Shown in pieces: positions 36,214 through 46,495 of a stretch of 64,000 nucleotides of DNA. How positions within the stretch are numbered: the first letter of the stretch is position 1; every line of letters begins with the position of its first letter. The notes below the pieces were generated by a model that was not told where the DNA came from, did not search any database, and was given only the letters and a program-made list of their open reading frames with translations. The stretch lies in NCBI RefSeq assembly GCF_030128875.1, contig NZ_CP124620.1, positions 2,356,001 through 2,420,000 of the forward strand, given 5' to 3'. Both the position numbers and the translations under genes were made by a program. The stretch comes from Stenotrophomonas sp. BIO128-Bstrain (GTDB lineage: Bacteria; Pseudomonadota; Gammaproteobacteria; Xanthomonadales; Xanthomonadaceae).

Positions 36214-37905
36214 TCAGGCCAGCGCCTGCTCGTGCACGCCGGCGATGGCGCGTCCGGAGGGATCGGCCATCGCCGCGAAGCTGGCATCCCAGGCAATGGC
36301 CGCCGGCGAGGAGCATGCGATCGACTTGCCACCCGGCACCGTTTCCGCCGCCGCCTGGGTCGGGAAGTACTGCTCGAACACGTGGCGGTAGAAGTAGGCT
36401 TCCTTGGTCTGCGGCGGGTTGTGCACGAAGCGCTTGTCCGCCGCGGCCATCACCCGGTCACTGACCTGGGCTTCGGCGTGCGCCTTGAGTCCGTCGATCC
36501 AGCCGTAGCCGACACCATCGCTGAACTGTTCCTTCTGGCGCCACAGGATCGAGTCCGGCAGGTAACCTTCGAAGGCCTCGCGCAGCACCGCCTTCTCGAT
36601 CCGGCGTGCACCGGCGGGGCCCTGCCCGACCATCTTGTGCCTGGCATCGATGCGCATCGCCACATCGAGGAACTCGCGGTCCAGGAACGGCACGCGCGGC
36701 TCCACGCCCCAGGCCATCATCGACTTGTTGGCGCGCAGGCAGTCGTAGTTGTTGAGCGCGTCCAGCTTGCGCACCAGTTCTTCATGGAACTCACGCGCGT
36801 TGGGGGCTTTGTGGAAGTAGAGGTAGCCACCGAAGATTTCGTCGCTGCCCTCGCCGGACAGCACCATCTTCACTCCCATCGCCTTGATCCGGCGGGCCAG
36901 CAGGAACATCGGGGTGGAGGCGCGGATCGTGGTGACGTCATAGGTTTCCACGTGGCGGATCACTTCCGGCAGTGCGTCCAGGCCTTCTTCGAAGGTGTAC
37001 TCGAAGCCGTGATGCACGGTGCCCAGTGCTTCGGCCGCGATCGCCGCGGCGGCCAGGTCGGGCGAGCCCTTCAGGCCGATCGCGAAAGAATGCAGGCGCG
37101 GCCACCACGCTTCGCTCTGGTCGCCATCCTCAACGCGGTGGCGGGCATAGCGTGCGGCCACCGCTGCCACCAGCGACGAATCCAGGCCGCCGGAGAGCAG
37201 CACGCCATAGGGCACATCGGTCATCAGCTGGCGGTGTACCGCGCGCTCGAAGGCCTCACGCAGTTCGACCCGGTCGGCCTCGACGCCTTCGACCGCGTCG
37301 TAGTCGCGCCACGGGCGCTCGTAGTAGCGGGTCAGGGTGTCGGTGGCGCTGTCGTACCAGTGGCCCGGCGGGAACTGCGCCGCATCGGCGCAGATGTCCA
37401 CCAGCGACTTCAGTTCGGAGGCCACCACCAGCCGGCCATCCTTGTCGTGGCCCCAGTACAGCGGCACCACGCCGATCGGATCACGGGCAATCAGCACGCG
37501 CTGCGCGGCACGGTCCCACAAGGCGAAGGCGAAGATGCCGTTGAGGCGGTTCAGGAACGAGGCCGGGCTGTCTTCGCGGTACAGGGCGTTGATCACCTCG
37601 CAGTCCGAGCCGGTCTGGAAGGCGTAGGGCTGGGCCAGCTCGGCCTTCAGTTCGCGGTGGTTGTAGATCTCGCCGTTGACCGCCAGCGCCAGGCCGCCGT
37701 CTTCGGAGAGCAGCGGCTGCGAACCGCCGGCCGGGTCCACGATGGCCAGGCGCTCGTGGACCAGGATGGCGCCGTCATCGACGTACACCCCGCTCCAGTC
37801 CGGGCCGCGATGGCGCTGGCGCTGCGAGAGGTCCAGCGCATGGCGGCGCAATGCGGTGAGGTCGTCGCCGGCCTGCAGGCCGAAAATACCGAAGATCGAA
37901 CACAT
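36214..37905 (-). CDS. asnB: Asparagine synthase (glutamine-hydrolysing) AsnB
   Basis: A 563-residue cytoplasmic enzyme that makes asparagine from aspartate, ATP and glutamine. The class II glutaminase domain begins with catalytic Cys2 (MCSIFGIFG) and includes RGPDWSG and AVNGEIYNH. The synthetase domain has the PP-loop SGGLDSS and SGEGSDEIFGGYLYFH. ATG 37905 was fixed by Cys2, which must follow Met, and by CAGGAG upstream. The reading frame is open further upstream across the attenuator, but that part is not AsnB. A leader ORF with six Asn codons and a terminator precede it. Confidence 0.95.
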   Translation of the reverse strand: MCSIFGIFGLQAGDDLTALRRHALDLSQRQRHRGPDWSGVYVDDGAILVHERLAIVDPAGGSQPLLSEDGGLALAVNGEIYNHRELKAELAQPYAFQTGSDCEVINALYREDSPASFLNRLNGIFAFALWDRAAQRVLIARDPIGVVPLYWGHDKDGRLVVASELKSLVDICADAAQFPPGHWYDSATDTLTRYYERPWRDYDAVEGVEADRVELREAFERAVHRQLMTDVPYGVLLSGGLDSSLVAAVAARYARHRVEDGDQSEAWWPRLHSFAIGLKGSPDLAAAAIAAEALGTVHHGFEYTFEEGLDALPEVIRHVETYDVTTIRASTPMFLLARRIKAMGVKMVLSGEGSDEIFGGYLYFHKAPNAREFHEELVRKLDALNNYDCLRANKSMMAWGVEPRVPFLDREFLDVAMRIDARHKMVGQGPAGARRIEKAVLREAFEGYLPDSILWRQKEQFSDGVGYGWIDGLKAHAEAQVSDRVMAAADKRFVHNPPQTKEAYFYRHVFEQYFPTQAAAETVPGGKSIACSSPAAIAWDASFAAMADPSGRAIAGVHEQALA

Positions 37906-37991
37906 GGGAACAGCTCCTGATGATGGGGGAATACACGTATTGCAGGCATTCGACCGGCCACCCAGGCCCGGAAGGGGTAAACCCGGGCCAC

Positions 37992-38020
37992 AAAAAAACC
38001 CGCATCGGTCGATGCGGGTT
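37992..38020 (-). terminator. Attenuator terminator in asnB leader
   Basis: On the minus strand AACCCGCATCG and CGATGCGGGTT form an 11-bp stem (38020-37997) followed by a run of seven T residues (37998-37992). It lies 86 bp before the asnB ATG and after a small ORF, so it must be passed for asnB to be expressed. Its 5' arm CCCGCATCG can alternatively pair with CGATGCGGG inside the leader ORF (plus-strand 38065-38073), which would be the antiterminator. Confidence 0.85.
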
Positions 38021-38047
38021 TTCTGGGGTCCGGGCGTATTGCTTGTA

Positions 38048-38146
38048 CTAGCCCTGGTCGCAGTCCCGCATCGGCCGCGCACGATTATTCGCGCGCAGAT
38101 TATTGCGGTTGGTATTGCTGACAGCGGTGGCCGGGAACGAGGACAT
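38048..38146 (-). CDS. Asn-rich leader peptide of asnB attenuator
   Basis: A 32-codon ORF ending TAG whose codons 11, 13, 15, 16, 20 and 21 are AAT or AAC; the residues read SNTNRNNLRANNR. Such control-codon clusters occur in his, leu, thr, ilv and phe leader peptides. A 9-bp hairpin (38075-38098) places two of the Asn codons (AATAAT) in its loop. The next segment (38065-38073) can pair with the terminator 5' arm. A ribosome stalled for lack of Asn-tRNA should favour the antiterminator. No clear ribosome-binding site is seen. TACGGT ends six bases before the ATG and could be a weak -10 for a leaderless start. The function is inferred. Confidence 0.8.
   Translation of the reverse strand: MSSFPATAVSNTNRNNLRANNRARPMRDCDQG
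38075..38098 (-). promoter_or_regulatory. Pause/pre-emptor hairpin in asnB leader
   Basis: On the minus strand CTGCGCGCG-AATAAT-CGTGCGCGG gives nine pairs (two G·U) with a six-base loop made of two Asn codons. It lies directly before the antiterminator segment. It may serve as the transcription-pause hairpin that couples RNA polymerase with the leader ribosome. Confidence 0.6.
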
Positions 38147-38273
38147 GGACCGACCGTAACCGGGTTTTGACGGCGGCGCAACTGTTGCGATGGCAACCAA
38201 ACAGGCCGCCGCGGACAACCCGGCGCTTCGGGGCCGCGCGATAATCACGGTCCTTCTGCACCATCCGGCTGGC

Positions 38274-39152
38274 ATGATCCCTCGCATTGGACGCATCGCT
38301 ACACGCCTGGGCGGCATCGCCCTGGCCCTTTCCCTGATTGCCTGCAGCAGCAGCCCTGCACGGACGCCTGCGAGCATCGTGCAGTCGGTCGAGGCCAAGG
38401 CGGCCGATGGCAGCTTCGACAGTGCCTGGGAGGCAGCCAGGACCTTTGAAACCTTCAACGACCCGCGCGCCGTGGGCTGGTACGAGCGTGCGGCAGCCGT
38501 TACCCCGTGGACCTTCCACAACCCGCAGGCCGAAGAGGCCCTGGGCAGGATCTGGACCCACGGTGAGCTGCTGCATGGCACCGGCCCGAACATCCGCCAG
38601 GGCACTGCCCTGCGCGCCTCACCGCGCAAGGCAGAGCGCTGGTATCGCGCCGCTGCCGAGCACGGCAACCCGATGGCGATGCTGATGCTGGCCAGGTTCC
38701 ATCGCGACCACGGTGACGCGGCCAGCGCGCTGCGCTGGGACCTGCGCGCGACGATCTACCATCACATGCCGTCCGAATCCTCGCGACTGCCACAGGCGAT
38801 CGCAGCGCGGCCGGATGGCACCGTGCATTCGCTGGTCGCCGAGATCCAGCGACGTGCGCAGCGTGGCGATGCCGACGCCCAGGTGGATCTGGGCGCCATG
38901 TACGAACTCGGCATGGGCCTGCCGCGCGATGGCGTGGAAGCGCTGCGCTGGTACCGGCTGGCGGCCGACCAGGGCAATGTGTACGGGCAGTATTTCAGCG
39001 GCCTGCTGCTGGGCCGTGGCCGCGCCGGCGTAACGCGCGATCTGGACGCAGCCGCCGGCTGGTTCGCGAAGGCGTCTGCGCAGAAGTTCTACCTGGCCGG
39101 GGAGACGTATTGGCGCGACCGGATCAAAGCCCCGTTCTGGACCTTCGACTGA
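38274..39152 (+). CDS. Sel1-repeat lipoprotein
   Basis: A 292-residue exported protein of unknown function. ATG 38274 begins a lipoprotein signal with lipobox LIAC (Cys21), followed by Ser/Pro-rich residues. Sel1-like (TPR-type) repeats are visible: AERWYRAAAEHGNPMAMLMLARF, DADAQVDLGAMYELGMGLPRDGVEALRWYRLAADQGN and YFSGLLLGRGRAG. Sel1 repeats usually mediate protein contacts. The gene diverges from the asnB leader with a 127-bp gap that must contain both promoters. It is followed by tandem SMAG repeats. Confidence 0.85.
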   Translation: MIPRIGRIATRLGGIALALSLIACSSSPARTPASIVQSVEAKAADGSFDSAWEAARTFETFNDPRAVGWYERAAAVTPWTFHNPQAEEALGRIWTHGELLHGTGPNIRQGTALRASPRKAERWYRAAAEHGNPMAMLMLARFHRDHGDAASALRWDLRATIYHHMPSESSRLPQAIAARPDGTVHSLVAEIQRRAQRGDADAQVDLGAMYELGMGLPRDGVEALRWYRLAADQGNVYGQYFSGLLLGRGRAGVTRDLDAAAGWFAKASAQKFYLAGETYWRDRIKAPFWTFD

Positions 39153-39160
39153 CAGGATAA

Positions 39161-39274
39161 CCACGCGGTAGAGCCGACCGTTGGTCGGCTGCACGTGTCG
39201 CCCCACGCGGTAGAGCCGACCGTTGGTCGGCTGCACGTGTCGCCCCACGTGTCTGCACCAACGGTCGGCTCTAC
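39161..39274. repeat. SMAG array: 42-bp tandem duplication plus inverted partial unit
   Basis: Two near-identical 42-bp units (39161-39202 and 39203-39244) each contain a GTAGAGCCGACC-GTT-GGTCGGCT palindrome and the linker GCACGTGTCGCC. A third, inverted and degenerate half ends at CTAC 39274. The exact period points to a recent local duplication. Confidence 0.85.
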
Positions 39275-39372
39275 GTCGGAGGGGACCACGTATGCGCGCC
39301 GGTGACGCTGTACACACTCCGCCGCTGCCTTCAAGACTGCCGCCTGCGCCGCCCATCACCGAGAATGGCCGC

Positions 39373-40056
39373 ATGACCACCGCCATTTTCCGCGACGACA
39401 CGCTCACCCGCGAGCGCATGCAGGCCATCATTGCCGCGCATCCGCGCGCGGCCGCCTTCGAGAACTGCACGTTCGATCACGGCGACTTCTCGCGGCTGGA
39501 CATGGATGGGTTCCAGTTCAACCAGTGCTCGGTCACGGGTGCGAACTGGCTGGCCGCCTCGCTGGAAGAAACCCAGTGGACGAAGTGCCGGGGCAGCCAG
39601 TGCGATTTCAGCTCGGCGCTGCTCAGCGACGCACGCTTCTCGCACTGCGATCTCAACAACAGTCATTGGCGCCGCGCGACGCTGTCCTCGGTGCGGTTTC
39701 AGGACTGCAAGCTGACCGGCGCGCATCTGCAGGAAGTGACCGGCTGGGCGCTGGAGTTCCGCGAGTGCCTGCTGGTCAGCGCCGACCTGCGCGGGATGTC
39801 ATTCCGCAAAGCGCAGCTGGACGGCATGGACTTTTCCGAAGCGGAGTTGTCCGGCTGCGATTTCCGCGATGCGGTGTTCAACGGCGGCAGCCTGCGCAAT
39901 GCACAGACGCGGCTGACGCGCTTCGAAGGTGCCGACCTGCGTGGCACCGACATCAGCGGGCTCAACGTGATGGACGCCAAGCTGTTCAAGAAGGCGGTGA
40001 TTTCGCAGCGCCAGGCGGCGGCCGCGTTGGCGTCGTTCGGGTTGATCGTGGCGTAA
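39373..40056 (+). CDS. Pentapeptide-repeat protein
   Basis: A 227-residue right-handed quadrilateral beta-helix protein. The repeats follow A(D/N)LXX and (C/S)XFXX patterns from about residue 25 to 205, for example CTFDHGDFSRLDMDGF, CDFSSALLSDARFSHCDLNNSHW and ADLRGTDISGL. Its last residues (ISQRQAAAALASFGLIVA) form a capping helix similar in style to McbG/Qnr proteins, which protect gyrase or topoisomerase IV. It lacks the two-residue-set loop layout I would need to call it Qnr, so topoisomerase protection is only a possibility. ATG 39373 gives a clean domain; the earlier in-frame opening is SMAG DNA. Confidence 0.82.
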   Translation: MTTAIFRDDTLTRERMQAIIAAHPRAAAFENCTFDHGDFSRLDMDGFQFNQCSVTGANWLAASLEETQWTKCRGSQCDFSSALLSDARFSHCDLNNSHWRRATLSSVRFQDCKLTGAHLQEVTGWALEFRECLLVSADLRGMSFRKAQLDGMDFSEAELSGCDFRDAVFNGGSLRNAQTRLTRFEGADLRGTDISGLNVMDAKLFKKAVISQRQAAAALASFGLIVA

Positions 40057-40090
40057 GAGCAAACCGACCCTCGGCCGATTGCTGCCGCAC

Positions 40091-40201
40091 GGTAGCCGCC
40101 GACCGCGGCTCGGCGCAGCACATGCACCCGGTCGTGCCGGCCGCTGGCCGGCTCTCATGACTGCCAGACCGAAGAAGCAGCCGGCCAGCGGCCGGCACTA
40201 C
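40091..40201. repeat. SMAG palindromes downstream of the pentapeptide gene
   Basis: A degenerate unit starts at 40091 (GTAGCCGCCGACC). A GC-rich unit with GTCG head lies at 40131-40156 and an inverted unit at 40179-40201 (AGCCGGCC-AGC-GGCCGGCACTAC). The last two face each other as a dimer between convergent genes. Confidence 0.75.
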
Positions 40202-40228
40202 CGCGACCGTCGGTTCCATCCGCTGGAT

Positions 40229-41356
40229 TCAGGCCAGCAGGCGTTCGATCAAGCGCTGGTACAGCGCCGGCAGCGCTTCCAGATCGGCCACGCGGATGTT
40301 CTCGTCGACCTGATGGATGCTCGCGTTTACCGGGCCTACTTCGATGCACTGCGCGCCCAGCGGTGCGATGAAGCGCGCATCGGAGGTGCCACCGCCCGTG
40401 CTCTCTTCCGGCGGCGCACCGGCGAACTCGCCGAGCACCTCGCGGGCGACACGGCGAAGCGTGCCTTCCGGGGTGTAGAACGGCTCGCCGCTGCGATGCC
40501 ACTTCAGCGTGTACTCCAGCGCATGGCGGTCCAGCAGCGCGGCGATCTCCTGCTCCAGCGCCGGCGCGTTCCAGTGCGGGTTGTAGCGCAGGTTGAACAG
40601 CACCTGCAGCTCGCCGGGGATCACATTGTTGGCGCCGGTCCCGGCATGGATGTTGGAGACCTGCAGGCTGGTCGGCGGGAAGCTTTCGAAACCGTCATCC
40701 CAGTGCCGGGCGGTGAGTTCGGCCAGGGCGGCAGCGGCCAGATGGATTGGATTGCGTGCCTTGTCCGGGTAGGCGACATGGCCCTGCACGCCCTTCACCG
40801 TCAGCGTGGCCGAGAGGCTGCCGCGCCGGCCGACGCGCAGCAGATCGCCAAGCACCGCGGTGGAAGACGGCTCACCGGTGATGCACCAGTCGATGGCCTG
40901 GCCGCGCTCGCGGAAGAGGTCGGCCACCCGGCGCACACCGTCGATGGCATCGCCCTCCTCATCGCTGGTCAGCAGCACCGCCAGCGTGCCGGGGTGATCC
41001 GGATGGGCAGCCACGAACTGCTCGGCGGCCACCACGAAGGCGGCCACGCTGCCTTTCATGTCCGCCGCACCGCGCCCGTACAGCACGCCATCACGGATCT
41101 GCGGATCGAACGGATCGCTGGCCCAGGCCGAGACCGGGCCGGTCGGCACCACATCGGTATGCCCGAGCAGCACCAGTACCGGCGCGCCCTGGCCGTGCGT
41201 GGCCCACAGGTTGTCGACCTCGCCCAGGCGCAGGTGTTCGCAGTGGAACCCTGCGCGCTCAAGACGGCCCGCCAGCAACGGCTGGCAGCCGGCATCCTCC
41301 GGCGTGACCGAAGCGCGCGCGATCAGGTCACAGGTCAGCGCGACGACGTCATTCAC
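40229..41356 (-). CDS. dapE: Succinyl-diaminopimelate desuccinylase
   Basis: A 375-residue M20 metallopeptidase-fold enzyme that removes succinate from N-succinyl-LL-diaminopimelate in lysine and peptidoglycan precursor synthesis. Zinc ligands and catalytic residues are visible in [29 protein letters not shown] and GGGTSDARF. The dimerisation lid domain is in the middle. The start is GTG 41356 ([16 protein letters not shown]), which overlaps the upstream arsC-like gene by 4 bp. The longer opening to 42112 is antisense-type noise. It belongs to the glnD-dapD-arsC-dapE unit. Confidence 0.94.
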   Translation of the reverse strand: MNDVVALTCDLIARASVTPEDAGCQPLLAGRLERAGFHCEHLRLGEVDNLWATHGQGAPVLVLLGHTDVVPTGPVSAWASDPFDPQIRDGVLYGRGAADMKGSVAAFVVAAEQFVAAHPDHPGTLAVLLTSDEEGDAIDGVRRVADLFRERGQAIDWCITGEPSSTAVLGDLLRVGRRGSLSATLTVKGVQGHVAYPDKARNPIHLAAAALAELTARHWDDGFESFPPTSLQVSNIHAGTGANNVIPGELQVLFNLRYNPHWNAPALEQEIAALLDRHALEYTLKWHRSGEPFYTPEGTLRRVAREVLGEFAGAPPEESTGGGTSDARFIAPLGAQCIEVGPVNASIHQVDENIRVADLEALPALYQRLIERLLA

Positions 41357-41715
41357 GCGCCCACTCCGAACCGCTGCTTGAAACCGTTGTCCGAAAAGCC
41401 CTGGGTCATTGCCCCGTCCGCGCTCACCACCACCGGACGCTTGATCAGCTGCGGGTACTCGCGCAGCAGCAGCTTCCATTCGGCCTCGGAGTCCGCCGCT
41501 TTGCGGTTCTCCGGCAGCTGCCGCCACGTGGTGGAGGACCGGTTGATCAACGCGGGGAATCCACCCGCCTGGGCGGCCCAGTCGATCAGGGTTTCCGGCG
41601 TCGGCTTGTGCTCGCGGTAGTCGACGAAGGTGTACGGCACCTGGAAACGGTCCAGCCACTTGGTGGCCTTCTTGCAGGTGTCGCAGTTCTTCAATCCATA
41701 CACGGTGGTGGTCAT
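41353..41715 (-). CDS. ArsC/Spx-family thioredoxin-fold protein (YffB-like)
   Basis: A 120-residue member of the ArsC/Spx/MgsR family. The redox motif is CDTCKKA (CxxC at residues 11-14). Later come [31 protein letters not shown] and [11 protein letters not shown]. In many gammaproteobacteria this gene (yffB) sits directly before dapE, exactly as here, suggesting a conserved but unproved functional link. It is unlikely to be an arsenate reductase, as no ars genes are nearby. It overlaps dapE by 4 bp and lies 12 bp after dapD. Confidence 0.9.
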   Translation of the reverse strand: MTTTVYGLKNCDTCKKATKWLDRFQVPYTFVDYREHKPTPETLIDWAAQAGGFPALINRSSTTWRQLPENRKAADSEAEWKLLLREYPQLIKRPVVVSADGAMTQGFSDNGFKQRFGVGA

Positions 41716-41727
41716 GGCGTGCCCGGC

Positions 41728-42806
<1,079 letters not shown>

Positions 42807-42807
<1 letters not shown>

Positions 42808-45446
42808 CAGTGGGGGTCTCCGGCTTTTCGATCAGGGTCCAGGCAGGCGAGCATGGCGTCTTGCAGCTGCTGTCTGGCGGATTCGGTGAGGGCGTGATCA
42901 TGCTCATCGCTGATCACGAACATGTCTTCGGCGCGTTCGCCGAAGGTGGCGATGCGCGCATCATGCACGCGCAGCCGCTGGTTGCGCAGCACGAACGCCA
43001 CGTCGGCCAGCAGGCCGGGGCGGTCGGGCGCGACCAGGCTGAAACGGGTGCTGGTGGTCTCGCCATCGGTGACATCGCGGAACTCGATGCGCGGGGCGAA
43101 ACGGAAGTGCCGCAGCTGGCGCGGAATGACCCGCCGCGACGGGCGCAGCCGGGTCAGGTCGCCGGACAGCGCTTCACGCAGGCCGGCCTCCAGGCGCAGC
43201 GCATCGCCATCGGCGAAGCTGTCGGCCGGGGTCACTTCGAACGTATCGAAGATGGTATCGACCGGGCCATCCAGCACACGCGCGCGGTGGATGCCGTAGC
43301 CCTTGCGGTCCAGCGTCATCACGATCGCGGCGAACAGGCCATCGCGGTCCGGCGAGTGCACGAACACCTCCAGCGCGTGGTCGTCCGGGGTGATCCGGCG
43401 CACCTTGACCAGGGTCTGGCCCTGCTTGACCGGTACCAGCGCGGCGGCCTGCCAGGCAAGCTGCTCGGGCCGCAGCCGGATGAAGCTCTCATCGGGCATC
43501 ACGGTGAACTGACGCTCGATCGTCGCGTCGTCGTAGCCGCGCTCGCGCACCAGCTGGCGCACCGATTCGCGCGCTTCGGCAACACGCTCGGCGGCCGGCA
43601 TCTGGTTCTCCAGCCCGTCGCGCAGCGCGCGCCGCGCCGCGAAATACAGGTCGGCCAGCAAGCGGTCCTTCCATGCATTCCACAGTTTGGGGCTGGTCCC
43701 GGCAATGTCGGCGCAGGTCAGCAGATACAGGTAATCGAGCCGGTCGCGGCTGGCCACCAGGGTGGCGAAGCGATGGATCACGTCCGGATCGGAGATGTCC
43801 TGCTTCTGTGCGGTGATGGACATGCGCAGGTGCTGTTCGACCAGCCACGCCACCAGTTCGGTGTCCGAACTGCTCAGCGCCAGCGCCTCGCAGAATTCAC
43901 GCGCGTCCACCGCACCGAGTTCGGAGTGATCGCCGCCGCGGCCCTTGGCGATGTCATGGAACAGGCCGGCCAGCAGCAGCAGTTCCGGTTTGCGCAGGCG
44001 CGGCCAGACCTCATGCGCGATCGAGAAACGCTCGTCGGCGCGGCTGCTGGCGAACAGGCCGATGTTCCGCAGCACCATCAGGGTGTGCTGGTCCACGGTG
44101 TAGACGTGGAACAGATCGAACTGCATGCGCCCGGAGACCTGCGCGAATGCGGGGATCCACTGACCGAGCACGCCCAGGCGCGCCATCCGCGCCAGCGTGT
44201 CGACCGCGCGCGGGCTGCGCAGCAGGGCCAGGAACTGCTCGCGTGCGGCGGGACTGGCGTCGGTATACGCGGCCAGGTCCGGCAGCGCTTCGGCCAGCGC
44301 GCGGGCGGTCAGCGAGTGCAGGCCGCGCACATCCGGGTTGTAGGCCCAGCTGGAGAACAGCGCGAACACCTGTTCGATGTCGCCTTCGGGCCAGGCCGGA
44401 TCGTTGGCCGCCAGGTAACCACGGCGCAGCGAGAACCCCACGCTGACCGGCTCGGGCACCGCCTCGCCATCGAACTGTTCCTCGAAGCGCTGCAGCAGGC
44501 GGTCGCTGATCCGCCGCACCACGGTGGCACTGCGGTAGAAGCCCTGCATCATTTTTTCCACGGCCAGGCTTTCGATGTCGTCTTCGAAACCCAGGCGGGC
44601 GGCAAGTGTCTTCTGGTAATCGAAACGCAGGCGCTCTTCGGGCCGGTTGGCGACCAGATGCAGGCCGAAGCGCAGCCGGGCCAGGGCGCAGCGTTCGCGC
44701 TTGAGCGCGGCCGCTTCATCCGGGCCGAGGTGGCCCAGGCCGACCAGTGCTTCCAGGTCGCGCACGCCGAAGGCACGCAACGCCATCCAGCCCAGGGTGT
44801 TGAGATCGCGCAGACCGCCGGGACCGTCCTTGATGTCCGGTTCCAGGTTGTCGGCGGTATCACCGAAGCGCTGATGGCGGGCCAGCAGCTCTTCACGCTT
44901 GGCGAGGAAAAACTCGCGCGGCGGCCACAGGCCGTCCACGTTCACCGCGGCCTTCAAGGCCGCGCGCGCGGTGTCGTCGGCAACCACCGGGCGCGATTCG
45001 ATCAGTGCGGTCAGCACGGTCTGGTCGGCGCTGGCCTGGGTGCACTCGGCTGGCGAACGCACCGCGTGACTCACGGGCAGGCCGCAATCCCACAGCAGCG
45101 CGAAAAAGCGCGCAAGCCCGGATTCGTGCCGCCGCTGCTGTTCCGGCGTACCCAGCACCAGCACGTCGATATCCGAGCGCGGGAACAACTCACCGCGCCC
45201 ATACCCACCGACGGCAAACAAGGCCAGTCCAGACCCGGCCGGCAGGCAGCGGTGCCACGCCAACCGGATCAGGTGGTCGGCCGCGCGGGCGCGCAACGCG
45301 AGCAGGCGCTCGATGTTGTCGCCCTGGTCGAAACGGCGGTACAGCCGTGCGTCGGTCTGTTGCAGCGACTGGCGCGCCAGCGCCGCCCAGTCCGGGTCGG
45401 CGACGGATTCGGCCGGCGCGTCCAGCATCGGGCTCGCCGGCAGCAT
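42807..45446 (-). CDS. glnD: Bifunctional uridylyltransferase/uridylyl-removing enzyme GlnD
   Basis: An 879-residue nitrogen sensor that uridylylates PII proteins when glutamine is low and removes UMP when it is high. The nucleotidyltransferase domain has [15 protein letters not shown] (about residues 80-94). A central domain follows, then an HD hydrolase domain with [20 protein letters not shown], and two C-terminal ACT domains that sense glutamine ([33 protein letters not shown]). ATG 45446 starts 2 bp after the map stop; ATG 45428 is an alternative. It leads the glnD-dapD-arsC-dapE run. Confidence 0.95.
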
Positions 45447-45448
45447 GC

Positions 45449-46222
45449 TCAGACCTGCGATTCGCCGGGCGAGAGGGTCAGCACGTCGACGCCGGTCTCG
45501 GTGACCGCGACCATGTGCTCCCACTGCGCCGACAACTTGCGGTCCTTGGTGACCACGGTCCAGCCATCGGGCAGCACCTTGTTGTAGCGGGTGCCCTCGT
45601 TGATCATCGGCTCGATGGTGAAGGTCATGCCCGGCTGCAGCACCAGGCCCTGGCCCGGACGACCGTAATGCACCACCTGCGGCTCGTCGTGGTAGACCTT
45701 GCCGATGCCATGGCCGCAGTACTCGCGCACCACGCTGAAACGCTCGGATTCGGCATAGCTCTGGATCGCGTGGCCGATGTCGCCCAGCGTCGCGCCCGGC
45801 TTGACCGCGCGGATGCCGCGCCACATGGCTTCGTAGGTCGCATCGACCAGGCGCTTGGCCATGACCGACGGCGTGCCCACGTAGTACATGCGGCTGGTAT
45901 CGCCGTGCCAGCCATCCTTGATCACGGTGACATCGATGTTGACGATGTCGCCGTCCTTGAGGACCTTGGCTTCACTGGGAATACCGTGGCAGATCACGTT
46001 GTTGACCGACGTGCAGACCGTCTTGGGAAAGCCGCGGTAGCCGACATTGGCCGGTGTGGCCTTCTGCACGTTGATGATGTGGTCGTGGCAGATGCGGTCC
46101 AGCTCTTCGGTCGTCACGCCCGGCTTGACGTGGGGGGTGACGATGTCGAGCACTTCGCTGGCCAGACGGCCGGCGATGCGCATCAGTTCGATTTCCTCGG
46201 GGGTTTTCAGATTCACGCTCAT
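45449..46222 (-). CDS. map: Methionine aminopeptidase type I
   Basis: A 257-residue metalloprotease that removes initiator methionine. The five metal ligands and the catalytic His are in the usual motifs: NNVICHGIP (His), VNIDVTVIKDGWHGDTSRMY (two Asp), EYCGHGIG (His), FTIEPMI (Glu) and EHMVAVTE (Glu). I chose ATG 46222 (MSVNLKTPEE); ATG 46228 is six bases upstream. A GATAAT box lies only seven bases before this ATG. It is separated from rpsB, its usual divergent neighbour, by the pilus operon. Confidence 0.95.
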   Translation of the reverse strand: MSVNLKTPEEIELMRIAGRLASEVLDIVTPHVKPGVTTEELDRICHDHIINVQKATPANVGYRGFPKTVCTSVNNVICHGIPSEAKVLKDGDIVNIDVTVIKDGWHGDTSRMYYVGTPSVMAKRLVDATYEAMWRGIRAVKPGATLGDIGHAIQSYAESERFSVVREYCGHGIGKVYHDEPQVVHYGRPGQGLVLQPGMTFTIEPMINEGTRYNKVLPDGWTVVTKDRKLSAQWEHMVAVTETGVDVLTLSPGESQV

Positions 46223-46229
46223 GGCGCCC

Positions 46230-46258
46230 ATTATCGCCGATCCGGGGCCAATCTGAAC
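46230..46258 (-). promoter_or_regulatory. Candidate promoter of map (leaderless)
   Basis: On the minus strand TTCAGA is followed by a 16-bp spacer and GATAAT (46235-46230), which ends seven bases before ATG 46222. Transcription would therefore begin at or beside the start codon. Confidence 0.45.
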
Positions 46259-46495
46259 GGGATCGGATAGAACGCTGACAGCCGCGGTTTGGGCGGCCGG
46301 GCCGGTCAGGTCCATGAATGACTGCGATGCACGTCCCAGAACGCAGGATTGTGCCGAAAACGGCCATTGAATCTGTCAAATCTCACGGCCTCCCAACAAG
46401 GCGAAACCTATAACCGGGTCAACACCGTTCCATCGCCCCACCCGTTCGGCAGCATCGTGTTGTTCAGCAAGGACCCGCGTCCAAGGAGCATGCCC

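Noticed and set aside
36214..38196. AsnB with a 97-residue N-terminal extension
   Set aside because: AsnB needs Cys2 free at the N-terminus after Met removal, and the extension would read through the attenuator hairpin.
39161..39274. CRISPR-like short repeats
   Set aside because: The units are palindromic GTAG-headed SMAG elements with fixed linkers, not repeats with unique spacers, and no cas genes are present.
41353..41715. Arsenate reductase
   Set aside because: The ArsC/Spx fold is clear, but the gene has the conserved yffB position before dapE and there is no ars context.
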